Shown here piece by piece: positions 37,123 through 47,023 of a stretch of 64,000 nt of DNA. The notes below the pieces were generated by a model. The model had not been told where the DNA came from, made no database searches, and saw nothing but the letters and a program-made list of their open reading frames with translations. Position 1 is the first letter of the stretch, and the number at the start of each line of letters is the position of its first letter. The position numbers and the translations under genes are program-made. The stretch is from contig NZ_CP037933.1 of NCBI RefSeq assembly GCF_004355225.1, positions 868,001 through 932,000 of the forward strand, in the 5' to 3' direction. The DNA is from Flavobacterium nackdongense (GTDB lineage: Bacteria > Bacteroidota > Bacteroidia > Flavobacteriales > Flavobacteriaceae).

Positions 37123-38466
37123 ATGTCTGCTTTAAATAAAATGATTTTAAAACTACATTTCAGTATGTGCTTAATCGTACTTTTTTCGATAGGGACATTA
37201 GCACAAGAAAAACCCAATGTAATAATTATCTTGGCAGATGATCAGGGAAATGCTGATGCTGGATTTCAGCGCTCGCCTGCTACCCTATCGACTCCATCAA
37301 TCGATAAACTCGCGGCCAGCGGCGTGATTTTTTCACAAGCCTACGCCAGTGCCTATGTTTGTGCCCCAACCAGGGCAGGTTTACTGACAGGTCGCTATCA
37401 ACAGCGGTTTGGTTTTTATACGGCCAACGATTCTAGAGTCGGGCTGCCATTGAGTGAGACAACCCTAGCCGACCTTTTGCAAAAAGAAGGATATCGCACA
37501 GGAATTTTCGGAAAATGGCATTTAGGTATTGAAGAATCCTACCACCCGCTAAAGAGAGGATTTATGGATTTCTATGGCTTTCTAGGGCACGGCGGTCACG
37601 ATTATTATAATTTCAGTTGCCCCGATGAAAAAAATTACGAATGTATTCAGCGAAATTTCAAAACGGTAAATGAATCCGGCTATTTGACTGATATTCTGGC
37701 AAAAGAAGCCTGTTCCTTCATTAAAGGAAATGCAGAAAAAAAGAAACCGTTCTTTTTGTATCTCCCTTTCAATGCGGTTCACGCTCCCTTGCAAGCACCG
37801 GAAGAGGATATCAAAAGATTCAATACCGGAAACAGAAACAGGGATATTCAATTGGCGATGATTTATCGTATGGATCTGGCAATAGGCGAAGTGATTAAAA
37901 CCTTGAAAGAAGAAGGAATTTATGAAAATACCCTAATTTTCTATTTTTCAGACAACGGCGGTGCCAAAGCAACATCGGCCAACAACCTGCCGCTTAGAGA
38001 CTATAAACAAAGTGTTTATGAAGGTGGGCTTCGGGTTCCATTTGTCGTGAGTTGGCCAGCCCAACTACAACCGTCGGTTTGCAAGGAACCCATTATCTCC
38101 CTCGATATTATGCCTACAATTTGTGCTATTTTGGATATCAAACTTCCAACCAACAAAATTTTCGATGGAAAAAATATACTTCCGGCCATCGACGGAAAAT
38201 TGAAGCAACCGCTGCACGAGGCCCTATTTTGGGATGGAGCTGAAAACCGATGGGCGGTTCGATCTGGTCAATGGAAACTGGTTTTTGACAAAGGCGCGAA
38301 ATTAGAATTATATGATCTCCAGAACGATATCAGCGAAAGCAGGAACCTAGCAGCTCAAAATCCCGATAAAACAAATGAACTAAAACTGAAATATGAAAAA
38401 TGGCGTGCTGAAATGAAAACACCTATGGGCGATTTTAAGAAAAAAAATAGAAAAAAAAATAAATAA
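37123..38466 (+). CDS. S1-family sulfatase (CAPTR)
   Basis: A 447-residue exported sulfatase with N-terminal signal to T-L-A-Q. Metal-binding LADDQGNADAG, formylglycine site Cys80 in CAPTR, GKWHLGI, and FSDNGGAKAT. Belongs to the compact class near 450 residues, close to the arylsulfatase A/B-like exo-sulfatases. The last residues are rich in Lys, common in exported flavobacterial proteins. It is co-transcribed with the preceding and following sulfatases. Confidence 0.92.
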   Translation: MSALNKMILKLHFSMCLIVLFSIGTLAQEKPNVIIILADDQGNADAGFQRSPATLSTPSIDKLAASGVIFSQAYASAYVCAPTRAGLLTGRYQQRFGFYTANDSRVGLPLSETTLADLLQKEGYRTGIFGKWHLGIEESYHPLKRGFMDFYGFLGHGGHDYYNFSCPDEKNYECIQRNFKTVNESGYLTDILAKEACSFIKGNAEKKKPFFLYLPFNAVHAPLQAPEEDIKRFNTGNRNRDIQLAMIYRMDLAIGEVIKTLKEEGIYENTLIFYFSDNGGAKATSANNLPLRDYKQSVYEGGLRVPFVVSWPAQLQPSVCKEPIISLDIMPTICAILDIKLPTNKIFDGKNILPAIDGKLKQPLHEALFWDGAENRWAVRSGQWKLVFDKGAKLELYDLQNDISESRNLAAQNPDKTNELKLKYEKWRAEMKTPMGDFKKKNRKKNK

Positions 38467-38474
38467 CCACCACC

Positions 38475-40064
38475 ATGACATCCCTCTATCATAAAGTATC
38501 GATACTCCTTGTTGCCGGGCTACTTTCGGCCACTTTTGCAGCTTATGGTCAAAAAGAAAAGTATCCTAATGTCCTACTAATTATAACCGATCAGCAAGCG
38601 TGGAATGCTGTTGGATATTCGGGAAACAAGCAAATTAAAACACCAAATCTGGATAAATTGGCCAGCCAAAGCACCAATTTTAATCAAGCTGTTACTCCCT
38701 GTCCGGTTTGCGTTCCAGCTCGTACCTCGATTTTAACAGGGCGTCTAACCGAAACCACGACCATTCGCGAAAACAGCGATGTCACTAAAGGCGATTGTTA
38801 TTTTCCAACCTTCGACGAAATTCTGTCTAAAAGAGGCTATAACGCTCAAGTTTATGGCAAATACCATTCCCCGGAACATATGGCGCGTGTTTACAAAAAT
38901 CCGCCTGTAAAAGGAATGAAAGGCACAGAACCAATTATCAAATGGGAATCCAATTACGTATCCTACATTAGAGAAAACTTTACAAAAAGACCTTTGAAAC
39001 CCGGAGAATTGTACGAAACCACTTTTTACGGTGGCACCGTTCCTTACAAACTCGATCCAACAGATCGCTATTATAAATATATGCCCTCTGGAATTATACC
39101 GGAAAAAGAGCTCGAAAAAAAGTTGAGTCAGGCTGACATTCACGGCGTATTGGATTTATCCGCTGATTTTACCGTAACCGCAGTTCAAGGCAAGCAAACC
39201 ATAGAAGCATTAGAACGACTGAAAAACGAACAATTTATACTCACAAGTTCCTTTCATTGCCCGCACGTACCCATCACTCCGTCAGAACCTTACGCTTCGA
39301 TGTATCAAGCCAAGGATATGCTGGTTCCTATTTCTGTCGAGGACAAAAGATTAAACTCCCCCTACAATCCGGGAACCATAGAAACACCCTACAACGAAAA
39401 AGACAAAGTGCAATTTATGACAGCGAATTACTATGCTTTCGTCACCGAAGTCGATGAATGGGTGGGCAAAATTCTAAAAAAAATAGACGACTTGAATTTA
39501 ACCAATAATACATTGGTCATCTTCGTTTCCGATCACGGAGAGATGCTTGGAGCCCACGGATTGCGCGGTAAATTCAATTTCTATGAAGAATCGGTGCGAG
39601 TGCCTTTTCTATTTCGATATCCAAATAAAATCAAAGCGGGTCAAACCATAACCACTCCCGTTTCGACACTGAATATTTTCCCTACCATTTTGGATTATGC
39701 GGGACTAAAATCGATACCTACCGATGGCTATTCCCTAAAAGCTGTTATGGAAGGAACTGGCTCGCCAAAATACGATTTTGCTGTCTCGGAATGGCAATGG
39801 AAAAATGAAAATGTCCCATCGATAATGATACGAACTGAAGAATGGAAATTGATGACGACGCATCGCAAAGACGGAAAAAATATTGAAGCTTTATACGATT
39901 TAAAAAAGGATCCATTCGAAATGAATAACCTTTTAGGCTCAAACCCCGAACGATTCAAATATAAAGAAAGAGCGGAAATACTTCGGTCGAAATTAGTGGG
40001 GTATTTAAAAGATGTCAATTCTCCTTTGGTCAAAGGAATTGAAGAAAGAGTGTTAATTCGGTAA
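38475..40064 (+). CDS. S1-family sulfatase (CVPAR)
   Basis: A 529-residue exported sulfatase starting 8 bp after the previous one. N-terminal ITDQQAWNAVG, formylglycine site Cys79 in CPVCVPARTSILTG, then VSDHGEMLGAHG in the second metal site. It belongs to the same subgroup as the sulfatases at 42286 and 47024: all three share TDQQ, P-C-x-V-C-x-P-A-R, HIPHAP/CPHVP, and the ending PxEMNNLLGSNP. The three copies probably arose by duplication and may act on related sulfated sugars. Confidence 0.92.
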   Translation: MTSLYHKVSILLVAGLLSATFAAYGQKEKYPNVLLIITDQQAWNAVGYSGNKQIKTPNLDKLASQSTNFNQAVTPCPVCVPARTSILTGRLTETTTIRENSDVTKGDCYFPTFDEILSKRGYNAQVYGKYHSPEHMARVYKNPPVKGMKGTEPIIKWESNYVSYIRENFTKRPLKPGELYETTFYGGTVPYKLDPTDRYYKYMPSGIIPEKELEKKLSQADIHGVLDLSADFTVTAVQGKQTIEALERLKNEQFILTSSFHCPHVPITPSEPYASMYQAKDMLVPISVEDKRLNSPYNPGTIETPYNEKDKVQFMTANYYAFVTEVDEWVGKILKKIDDLNLTNNTLVIFVSDHGEMLGAHGLRGKFNFYEESVRVPFLFRYPNKIKAGQTITTPVSTLNIFPTILDYAGLKSIPTDGYSLKAVMEGTGSPKYDFAVSEWQWKNENVPSIMIRTEEWKLMTTHRKDGKNIEALYDLKKDPFEMNNLLGSNPERFKYKERAEILRSKLVGYLKDVNSPLVKGIEERVLIR

Positions 40065-40203
40065 TTACATCCATAAAATACTATTTCTGGTTTGGATTGA
40101 TGGCAATGCGATCGTTGACAGCTTTTGCTTAAAAAACCTACTGTGCCATTTTCTAAAAATTCCACTGTGCTTCGGTAATCATTCAGTAGAGTAAGCTATC
40201 AAA

Positions 40204-40548
40204 TGCTCTGCTGTTCCCAGAATATGCCATACAACAAAAGCTCGATTGGGTTGTAATGAATTCCTAGTTGCTCTTCAAATAGAGACAATTTCAAAATCTG
40301 CACAGCAAATTCCTTTTTCAGAGTCTCAATTCTGGAAAGGTGTTCCTGATGGTTCAGCAGTGGCCATAATTGATTTTTTAGAGTTGATAAAAAAGAGCAA
40401 ACCACAGAAAATTATTGTACCACCCTGGGCTCGGGCGCAAAAGCATTTTGACATAGAACTTCCGCAATCGGACTTGATAAAAAGTTTCGATTATAGGCCT
40501 AAAAATGGCAATCTGATACTAAAATCGTTATTATTTTCGATCCGTTAA
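40204..40548 (+). pseudogene. Frameshifted remnant of unknown protein
   Basis: Two adjoining frames look protein-like in sequence (see the surrounding gap) and overlap at 40246-40268, where a frameshift would join them. The C-terminal 100 residues have an even composition and a natural end at 40548. No start codon or signal is evident. The family was not identified; an ordinary chance ORF remains possible. Confidence 0.3.
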
Positions 40549-40590
40549 TTTTATTAATTAATTATTAATGTAAAATTATGTGTACGCCAT

Positions 40591-40598
40591 TATTTTTG
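40591..40598 (+). promoter_or_regulatory. Possible -7 box of the fourth unit
   Basis: TATTTTTG matches TAnnTTTG. No TTG occurs 19-21 bases upstream, so support is weak. Confidence 0.25.
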
Positions 40599-40852
40599 TT
40601 TTCAAATCTAGAATAATGAAAAAGAAAATAGGACTCGAAATACTAAACCAATCCTATGTCCCAGCGGTTTTTAAGGACCTATCTTGGCACAATATGAAAG
40701 GGCATAAAAACTTGTGATTTCGATGGAAATAGTGTCCATAAATAAAATTGAAAAAAGTTAAGTGAAGCAAATCGAAAGCCTGATTAAATCATTTTAAAAA
40801 TATAGCGATAGAAAAGCAAAACACAATCGACTAAAAAAAAAGAGAATACGAA

Positions 40853-42253
40853 ATGAAGTCAACCAAAATTTTGAGTATAGCCATTATTCTTGCTGCATTT
40901 GTTGGCTTGCAAAATGGGCGTGCTCAAATAGCAGCAGGACATAAAAAACCAAATGTCATCATCATCCTAACCGATGATATGGGCTATGGCGAAATCTCTT
41001 GTTATAATAAAAATCAAATACAAACTCCCAATATTGATCGTCTCGCCAACGAAGGCGTTCGATTTACTGATTTTTACGTTCCTACACCGTATTGCGCGCC
41101 GTCGAGAGCCAGTTTACTTACCGGCAGATTTCCGCTGCGACACGGTATGGTCGAAAACCCAGCTCCCGATGCCAACATCAACGACATCGGATTGAATTCG
41201 ACGGAAGTTACTTTGGGAGAAGCTTTTCAAGAAGCGGATTACAAAACCAAATGCATCGGCAAATGGCATTTGGGGCACAAACCAGAGTTCAGCCCTTTGA
41301 AACACGGCTTCGACGAGTATTATGGTATGCTGTATTCGAACGATATGCGCCCCGTGCAACTCATTGAAAACAATGAAATTGTCGAAAAAACAGTCGATCA
41401 GCGCCAGCTTACGCAAAAATACACCTCAAAAGCATTGGAGTTTATCGACCGAAATCAAAAATCGCCTTTCTTTTTGTATTTGGCTCAAGCGATGCCGCAT
41501 AAACCTTTAGCTGCTTCGGCTCCGTTTTTTACAGACGGAAATTCAAAAGAATTGTACGAAAGTGTCATTCGAGAATTGGATTGGTCTACCGGCGAAATCA
41601 TCAATAAATTGGCTAAATTGGGTATTTTAGAAAATACAATTCTTATCTTTATGTCGGACAATGGACCTTGGTATGGCGGCAATACAGGAGGATTCAAAGG
41701 GATGAAAGCCAACAATTGGGAAGGCGGAATTCGAGTGCCATTTATAGCGCGATATCCAAAAGCGCTACCGCAAGGAAAAACGATCAGCACAGCCTGCTCG
41801 TCTCTAGATATTTTTCCGACTTTGATGGCATTAACCCAAACTAAAACCAATCCTTCTATAAAATTAGACGGTCAAAATATACTGAACATCGCCACAGGAA
41901 AATCCAATTCGCACGCGCCTATTTTCTCAATGAAAGACACTAAAATAAGAACGATTCGGGATGGAAAATGGAAGTTGTTTTTATCAAAACCCGATTATTT
42001 TAAGGAAATTGATTCGGAAAAATGGATCGACAAAAGAGCACCGGACGGAACGACAATCCTTGCTCCTTTTCAACAAGCCACTCCAACAGATTATCCCGGA
42101 GCAAAACCAATTCAAATGGAAGGAGAAATGCTTTTGTTTGACCTCGAAAAAGACCCTTTCGAAAGCACTAATCTAATCGATAAATTTCCGGAAATTAAAG
42201 AAAATTTGATTCGGAAGTACAATGCCTTTTTAAATACAATGCCAAAACTATAA
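40853..42253 (+). CDS. S1-family sulfatase (CAPSR), arylsulfatase A-like
   Basis: A 466-residue exported sulfatase. Signal peptide ends N-G-R-A-Q. ILTDDMGYGEISCY with the metal Asp pair, formylglycine site Cys81 in CAPSR, GKWHLGH, and MSDNGPWYGGN. Its class resembles that of the sulfatase at 12815: compact, with DD at the metal site and GP in SDNGPW. It heads a unit followed at 32 bp by another sulfatase. Confidence 0.93.
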   Translation: MKSTKILSIAIILAAFVGLQNGRAQIAAGHKKPNVIIILTDDMGYGEISCYNKNQIQTPNIDRLANEGVRFTDFYVPTPYCAPSRASLLTGRFPLRHGMVENPAPDANINDIGLNSTEVTLGEAFQEADYKTKCIGKWHLGHKPEFSPLKHGFDEYYGMLYSNDMRPVQLIENNEIVEKTVDQRQLTQKYTSKALEFIDRNQKSPFFLYLAQAMPHKPLAASAPFFTDGNSKELYESVIRELDWSTGEIINKLAKLGILENTILIFMSDNGPWYGGNTGGFKGMKANNWEGGIRVPFIARYPKALPQGKTISTACSSLDIFPTLMALTQTKTNPSIKLDGQNILNIATGKSNSHAPIFSMKDTKIRTIRDGKWKLFLSKPDYFKEIDSEKWIDKRAPDGTTILAPFQQATPTDYPGAKPIQMEGEMLLFDLEKDPFESTNLIDKFPEIKENLIRKYNAFLNTMPKL

Positions 42254-42285
42254 ACAGAAACCAAAAGATAATAACACCCAGAAAT

Positions 42286-44175
42286 ATGAAATCAGTACGC
42301 ACTTATTGGAAAACTTTGCTGTTGGCTACTTTTTTACTTTTAGTAGCAAAAAACTATGCCCAAACCACGCAAAAACCCAATCTACTATTTATTATTACCG
42401 ATCAGCAACGCTACGATGCAATGAGTATCGCAGGCAATACTATTTTGAAAACCCCCAACCTAGATCGACTAGCCAAACAAGGGGCACGTTTCAAAAATGC
42501 CTATACACCTTGTGCCGTTTGTGGCCCGGCTCGCGCTTCCATTTTGACCGGTCGTACTGTCGAAAACCACGGAATTTTAACGAATACCGAAGCCGATTCG
42601 GCAACACCCCAATCGGCGACTATAATGCCGCAAAAAACCTTCGACCAAATATTGACGGAACAATTTGGCTACAAAGCTGAATATTATGGCAAATGGCACG
42701 CACCTGAATTTGCTGCCAATTGCTATACCAATCCAATAAAAGTGTCAAAAAGTGGCCGTTCGATTTTTGGTTCTAATGGAGATATTCGATTTTATAAGGA
42801 CAATTATTTAGACCTTGTTTTTCCAAAACCGGCTATAACATCGCTAAAACCAAACGAATTGTACGACACCTTTACCGAACGCCCTTATGTGCCAAATATT
42901 TTAGATAAACGCTATGGAAAAACTCAAGCACAAGTTGATGCTTCGGGTACCGTTTATGCCCAACCCGATCTGCACGGCGTAATAACCATTCCCGATGAGC
43001 AATCCCTAACGGCCTTCAGAGCAAGGCAAACTATGGAAGCGCTAGAACGTTTGAAAAACACTAATTTTAGTATTACAGCCTCTTTTCATATTCCACACGC
43101 TCCAATGTTGCCGAGCAAGTATTATTCCGATATGTATCCCATTAGCGGCTTGACGGCGCCCGTTAGTATTTCGGATCCGATGACCAATAGCCCGTATAAG
43201 AAATCGAATTCTAGAGAAACGCTGCCAGAATATGCCGATGCCAACAAAATAAAATACCTAATATCCGATTATTATGCTCTTGTTACCGAAGTCGATGATT
43301 GGATTGGTAAAATTTTGGACAAAGTTGACCAACTTGGATTAACCAATAATACGCTAATCATTTTCACCAGTGACCACGGCGAAAATTTGGGTGCTCACGG
43401 AATGCGTGAAAAAAATGTTTTTTACGAAGAAGCCGCACACGTTCCCACCTTGATCAGTTTCCCTGGCAAAATTGCCCCAAATACGGTTGTCGATGGCTAT
43501 GTTTCGAATGTCGATTTGTTTGCGACCATCAATGACTATTTACAAATCCCAGAACAACCATCAGACGGTAAAAGTTTGCGCGGCCTTATCGAAGGCACGA
43601 ATCCCAACCAAGGAAAATATGTGGTAACCGAATGGCATAGCGATCCTACAAAATGGCCGAGTTATATGATTGTAAAAGGCGATTGGAAAATGTTGATTCC
43701 GTCGACCGCTACTTCGACCGTTATCGATGCGCTGTACAATTTAAAAGACGATCCCTATGAAATGAATAATTTGATGGGCAGCAATCCGAATAAAAGCAAT
43801 TATACCCAAAAAATAAATGAATTGCATACCGATTTGCTTACCTGGCTTAAGAAAAACAATTCGAAAAAATACGACGGAGTCCTGAACCGAAATTTGACTG
43901 GTACTCCACTCACGCTATCCACCGAAAGTCACCAATCGCGTACTTGTGAATTAAAAGTTTTTCCAAATCCGACTTCAAAGTACCTGATTATTGATAGCAA
44001 GACCGAACGTATTGATGGGCTTGAAATATACGATAGCAATGGACGATTAGTGTACTCCGAAAAAACTTCGTTTACAGGTTCAAAAAAAATAGAAATCGAT
44101 TTAAAACCTGGAATTTATCTTATCAAAGCGAAAAGCGACTGTTATTTTGCCCCTCAAAAAATTATTATCAAATAA
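42286..44175 (+). CDS. S1-family sulfatase with T9SS sorting domain (CGPAR)
   Basis: A 629-residue protein with a signal peptide ending N-Y-A-Q. The sulfatase domain (about 28-530) has ITDQQRYDAMS, formylglycine Cys79 in CGPAR, and TSDHGENLGAHG. The last 80 residues form a T9SS sorting domain: LKVFPNPTSKYLIID, then LEIYDSNGRLVYS and DLKPGIYLIKAKS. It is the only sulfatase here with such a tail, so it is probably secreted or surface-attached while the others remain periplasmic. Its catalytic domain is very close to that of the sulfatase at 47024, which lacks the tail. It may act first on the intact polymer. Confidence 0.93.
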   Translation: MKSVRTYWKTLLLATFLLLVAKNYAQTTQKPNLLFIITDQQRYDAMSIAGNTILKTPNLDRLAKQGARFKNAYTPCAVCGPARASILTGRTVENHGILTNTEADSATPQSATIMPQKTFDQILTEQFGYKAEYYGKWHAPEFAANCYTNPIKVSKSGRSIFGSNGDIRFYKDNYLDLVFPKPAITSLKPNELYDTFTERPYVPNILDKRYGKTQAQVDASGTVYAQPDLHGVITIPDEQSLTAFRARQTMEALERLKNTNFSITASFHIPHAPMLPSKYYSDMYPISGLTAPVSISDPMTNSPYKKSNSRETLPEYADANKIKYLISDYYALVTEVDDWIGKILDKVDQLGLTNNTLIIFTSDHGENLGAHGMREKNVFYEEAAHVPTLISFPGKIAPNTVVDGYVSNVDLFATINDYLQIPEQPSDGKSLRGLIEGTNPNQGKYVVTEWHSDPTKWPSYMIVKGDWKMLIPSTATSTVIDALYNLKDDPYEMNNLMGSNPNKSNYTQKINELHTDLLTWLKKNNSKKYDGVLNRNLTGTPLTLSTESHQSRTCELKVFPNPTSKYLIIDSKTERIDGLEIYDSNGRLVYSEKTSFTGSKKIEIDLKPGIYLIKAKSDCYFAPQKIIIK

Positions 44176-44185
44176 TGCACCTACG

Positions 44186-46810
44186 ATGAAAAATTTTAAA
44201 AAATTAGGATTGCTATTTACTATTTTTTGGTTAAATGTAAGCAATGCTGCGACTCCAGTAGCCTCCGTAGTGTTATCAAATCCAGCTGTTTCAAACAAAT
44301 TGACACAGTATACCGATAACAACTCCGCTGCCGAAGCCTACACCATTCAAACGACAAAGGATGGTGTGCAATGCCGTGAAATACCTAGCAGTAAATATGC
44401 CTATTTTAGAGTAGATGACACCACCATACCTTCAACTGATACCAATTTATTGTTTTATATTACTTTTTATGATGAAGGTACGAATACCTTTAATTTGCAA
44501 TACAATTCTAATGATACCAGCGGCACTACTTCAAACCAAAATTATAAATCTAGTGTTATTACTAAAACGGGGTCCAATACTTGGATAACGGTTACCATCG
44601 CTATTCCAAATGCTTCATTCAGAAATGCCCAAAACAACGCAAGCGACTTTAGAATCAGTGGTGGTACAAATGTTTATATCAGCAAAATTGAAATTGCAAA
44701 AGGAAGCTTAAACCCAAATATTGAACCTATTCCAGTAGTATCGGCAAGCTCTTACTCTGAATTCACTGGTAAATCAGTTGCGGGTTACCAAGCTTGGTTC
44801 AAAACAGGTAACGCTACTTCAGGTTGGACGCATTGGAGTGGAAACACACCTCCTGCCACCAACAAAGCGCATTTCGAAATCTATCCCGATGTAACCGAAT
44901 ACCTCGATACCGATTTGGCTCAAACGGCATTGGCGAATTTAGGCAATGGCAATCCCTCGACCTTATTCAATTCGACCAACAAATCCGTGATTGATACCCA
45001 TTTCAAATGGATGAAAGATTATGGCATCGATGGAGCTGCTGTGCAACGCTTTATTGGCAACATCGGAGGAGCAATCATCAACTCTCCCAATTCTGCTGCA
45101 ACAAAAATCAAACAAGCAGCCGAAGCCAACGGGCGAATTTTTTACATTTGTTACGATACATCCTCCAGCGGAATGGAGGCGACTTGGGATGAAACAATTA
45201 AATTTGACTGGGTGTACAATGTAGAACAAAATAATAATCTAACGGCTAGTCCGGCTTATGCCAAAGTAGGAAACAAACCTGTTGTCCAACTTTGGGGAAC
45301 CGGCATGGCTGGTGGAAAAAACCCCGGAACGGCAGCTGAAACAATCGCCTTGATTCAATTTTTACAATCGCGTGGTTGCTACGTTATTTGTGGCTCACCC
45401 AGAGGTTGGCGTACTGGTAATCGGGATTCCAAAGGCTTGGCGCAAACCTCTACTATACCTGGCGATCAGGAAAATTTTGAGCCCGTTTATAATGCTTATG
45501 ATATGATTTCGCCCTGGATGGTGGGTCGCATTCGAACCAATTCGGATTCTGATGCTATACTTACCAGCACGATGATAGGCGATAAAAGTTATTGCAATGC
45601 CCGAAACATATCATATATGCCAGTCATTTTCCCAGGTTTTGCTTGGTCGCAATGGAATGAAGGAACGGTCAATTGGGCCCCTCGAAACGCGGGTGATTTT
45701 ATGTGGAGACAAGCCTATAATATCAAAACTTTGGGCGTGGCGAATATGTATTTTGCTATGTTCGACGAATACGATGAGGGCACAGCCATAATGAAAAATG
45801 CCACGGATTGGACTATGATTCCCACAGATCAATACTTCTTGACTTCGAGTGCCGACGGAATTTGGTGTTCCTCCGATTTTCAGCTTCGGGTTGCGGGTGC
45901 ATCCATCGAAATGCTAAAAGGAACTAGAGCATTAACGGCTACTATGCCTATTCCCCACTCTTTAGGTCCCGTTTATTACCGCAATAGTTTTGAACAACGA
46001 ACCACTGCTTACAATTATATTGGCGGAATAGCACAAAATACGGGTACTTTCAATGTAGATCCTTGTTTTTATAAAGCGACTGTCTTGGCCAATTCCAATG
46101 TGGTCAATCCGTATTGCGACATCCAACAACTCAATGTCAAAAGTGGTCTTTATTCGGTAAAAGCGTCGGGTACCATCAGCAGTAATGCAGCAGCAGTTTT
46201 TAACAAACGTATCGCTGAAGTGAAAATTCCTGTCACAAAAGATATGAAACTATCTTTTTGGAAAAAGACGGAAAACGATTTGGGTCGCTATGTTTTTGTT
46301 GATTTACTTACAAACACCGGAAAAAAATTAAGCGCCTACAGTTATACCGATCAAAATGGGAATCCAATGAATGCTGCAACAGCACACGGAACCGTGGGTG
46401 CAGGTTGGGAAAAATTCAGCTGTGATTTTGGCAAAGACGTTCTTTTAGGGGAAACCATCGTAGGCATTCAAATCAATTATGAACAAACCGCGATGGGTAA
46501 TTTTGAAGCCTATTTCGATGACTTTCTAATTGAAGAAGCCAAGACACTTGGACAAACAACGCTCGAAAAATTGGTCGAAAATCCATTCGAAATAAATCAA
46601 AATCCATCGATGGGAGCATTTGTTTTGGCCAATACTAGCGGCGAAGAATGTACTTTTGCAGTTTATAATTTATTGGGACAACTATTGATGAACAAAAAAT
46701 CGAATCAAAGCGAGGAGACCATCGACTTAACAAGCAATCCGGACGGAATCTATCTATTGCAGGTGATTTACAATGGCAATTCGTATATTCAAAAATTGAT
46801 TAAAAAATAA
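44186..46810 (+). CDS. GH71/GH99-like endo-acting protein with T9SS domain
   Basis: An 874-residue secreted protein. The ATG at 44186 gives a standard signal peptide (ends V-S-N-A); the frame is open 13 codons upstream within the previous gene. An N-terminal jelly-roll domain (about 25-185) is followed by a barrel with marks of the GH71/GH99-like group: VAGYQAWFKTG, HFKWMKDYGIDGAAVQRF, VYNVEQ and FPGFAWSQWN. A C-terminal beta domain precedes a T9SS tail (ENPFEINQNPSMGAF). GH99 enzymes are endo-alpha-mannosidases and GH71 are alpha-1,3-glucanases, so an endo attack on an alpha-linked backbone is suggested. It shares the secretion route of the sulfatase 10 bp upstream. Confidence 0.8.
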   Translation: MKNFKKLGLLFTIFWLNVSNAATPVASVVLSNPAVSNKLTQYTDNNSAAEAYTIQTTKDGVQCREIPSSKYAYFRVDDTTIPSTDTNLLFYITFYDEGTNTFNLQYNSNDTSGTTSNQNYKSSVITKTGSNTWITVTIAIPNASFRNAQNNASDFRISGGTNVYISKIEIAKGSLNPNIEPIPVVSASSYSEFTGKSVAGYQAWFKTGNATSGWTHWSGNTPPATNKAHFEIYPDVTEYLDTDLAQTALANLGNGNPSTLFNSTNKSVIDTHFKWMKDYGIDGAAVQRFIGNIGGAIINSPNSAATKIKQAAEANGRIFYICYDTSSSGMEATWDETIKFDWVYNVEQNNNLTASPAYAKVGNKPVVQLWGTGMAGGKNPGTAAETIALIQFLQSRGCYVICGSPRGWRTGNRDSKGLAQTSTIPGDQENFEPVYNAYDMISPWMVGRIRTNSDSDAILTSTMIGDKSYCNARNISYMPVIFPGFAWSQWNEGTVNWAPRNAGDFMWRQAYNIKTLGVANMYFAMFDEYDEGTAIMKNATDWTMIPTDQYFLTSSADGIWCSSDFQLRVAGASIEMLKGTRALTATMPIPHSLGPVYYRNSFEQRTTAYNYIGGIAQNTGTFNVDPCFYKATVLANSNVVNPYCDIQQLNVKSGLYSVKASGTISSNAAAVFNKRIAEVKIPVTKDMKLSFWKKTENDLGRYVFVDLLTNTGKKLSAYSYTDQNGNPMNAATAHGTVGAGWEKFSCDFGKDVLLGETIVGIQINYEQTAMGNFEAYFDDFLIEEAKTLGQTTLEKLVENPFEINQNPSMGAFVLANTSGEECTFAVYNLLGQLLMNKKSNQSEETIDLTSNPDGIYLLQVIYNGNSYIQKLIKK

Positions 46811-47023
46811 GGTTTCACCAGGTTTTGTGTAAAAATCAAAACAGTTATAAACTATAATTACAACTATTTTGAACCATTAAGAGGATTAAGAAACTTAGGT
46901 TTTGAGTACGCTTAATGACACGAACGAAGCGGACTTAATGTTCGTAATGGTTTAAAAAAAATGGATATTCACAACATTTCCATTAGACCTAAAATTAATT
47001 CTAAATTACAACTTATATAAATA
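46811..47023 (+). other. Short intergenic gap with inverted GAACCATTAAG/AATGGTTT
   Basis: GAACCATTA near 46871 and TAATGGTTT near 46945 can form a long-range stem. It separates the T9SS-tagged pair from the last sulfatase. No gene is visible. Confidence 0.3.

Larger units (their letters stand above)
40065..40852 (+). other. Gap with degenerate coding remnant between sulfatase units
   Basis: About 790 bases without a convincing gene. The part at 40201-40548 reads like a broken protein: one frame gives ALLFPEYAIQQKLDWVVMNS and stops at 40266-40268, another continues from 40246 to the stop at 40548 with IDFLELIKKSKPQKIIVPPW and FDIELPQSDLIKSFDY. The two pieces together suggest a frameshifted gene whose family I do not recognise. 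A -7-like box (TATTTTTG) lies at 40591-40598, which could drive the next unit. Confidence 0.4.

Noticed and set aside
38475..40064. Sulfatase subfamily numbers for individual genes
   Set aside because: Numbered S1 subfamilies cannot be assigned reliably by eye; a SulfAtlas search would be needed.
40199..40405. Small gene on the - strand in the sulfatase gap
   Set aside because: No start region, signal or neighbours support it, and the + strand frames across the same bases look more protein-like.
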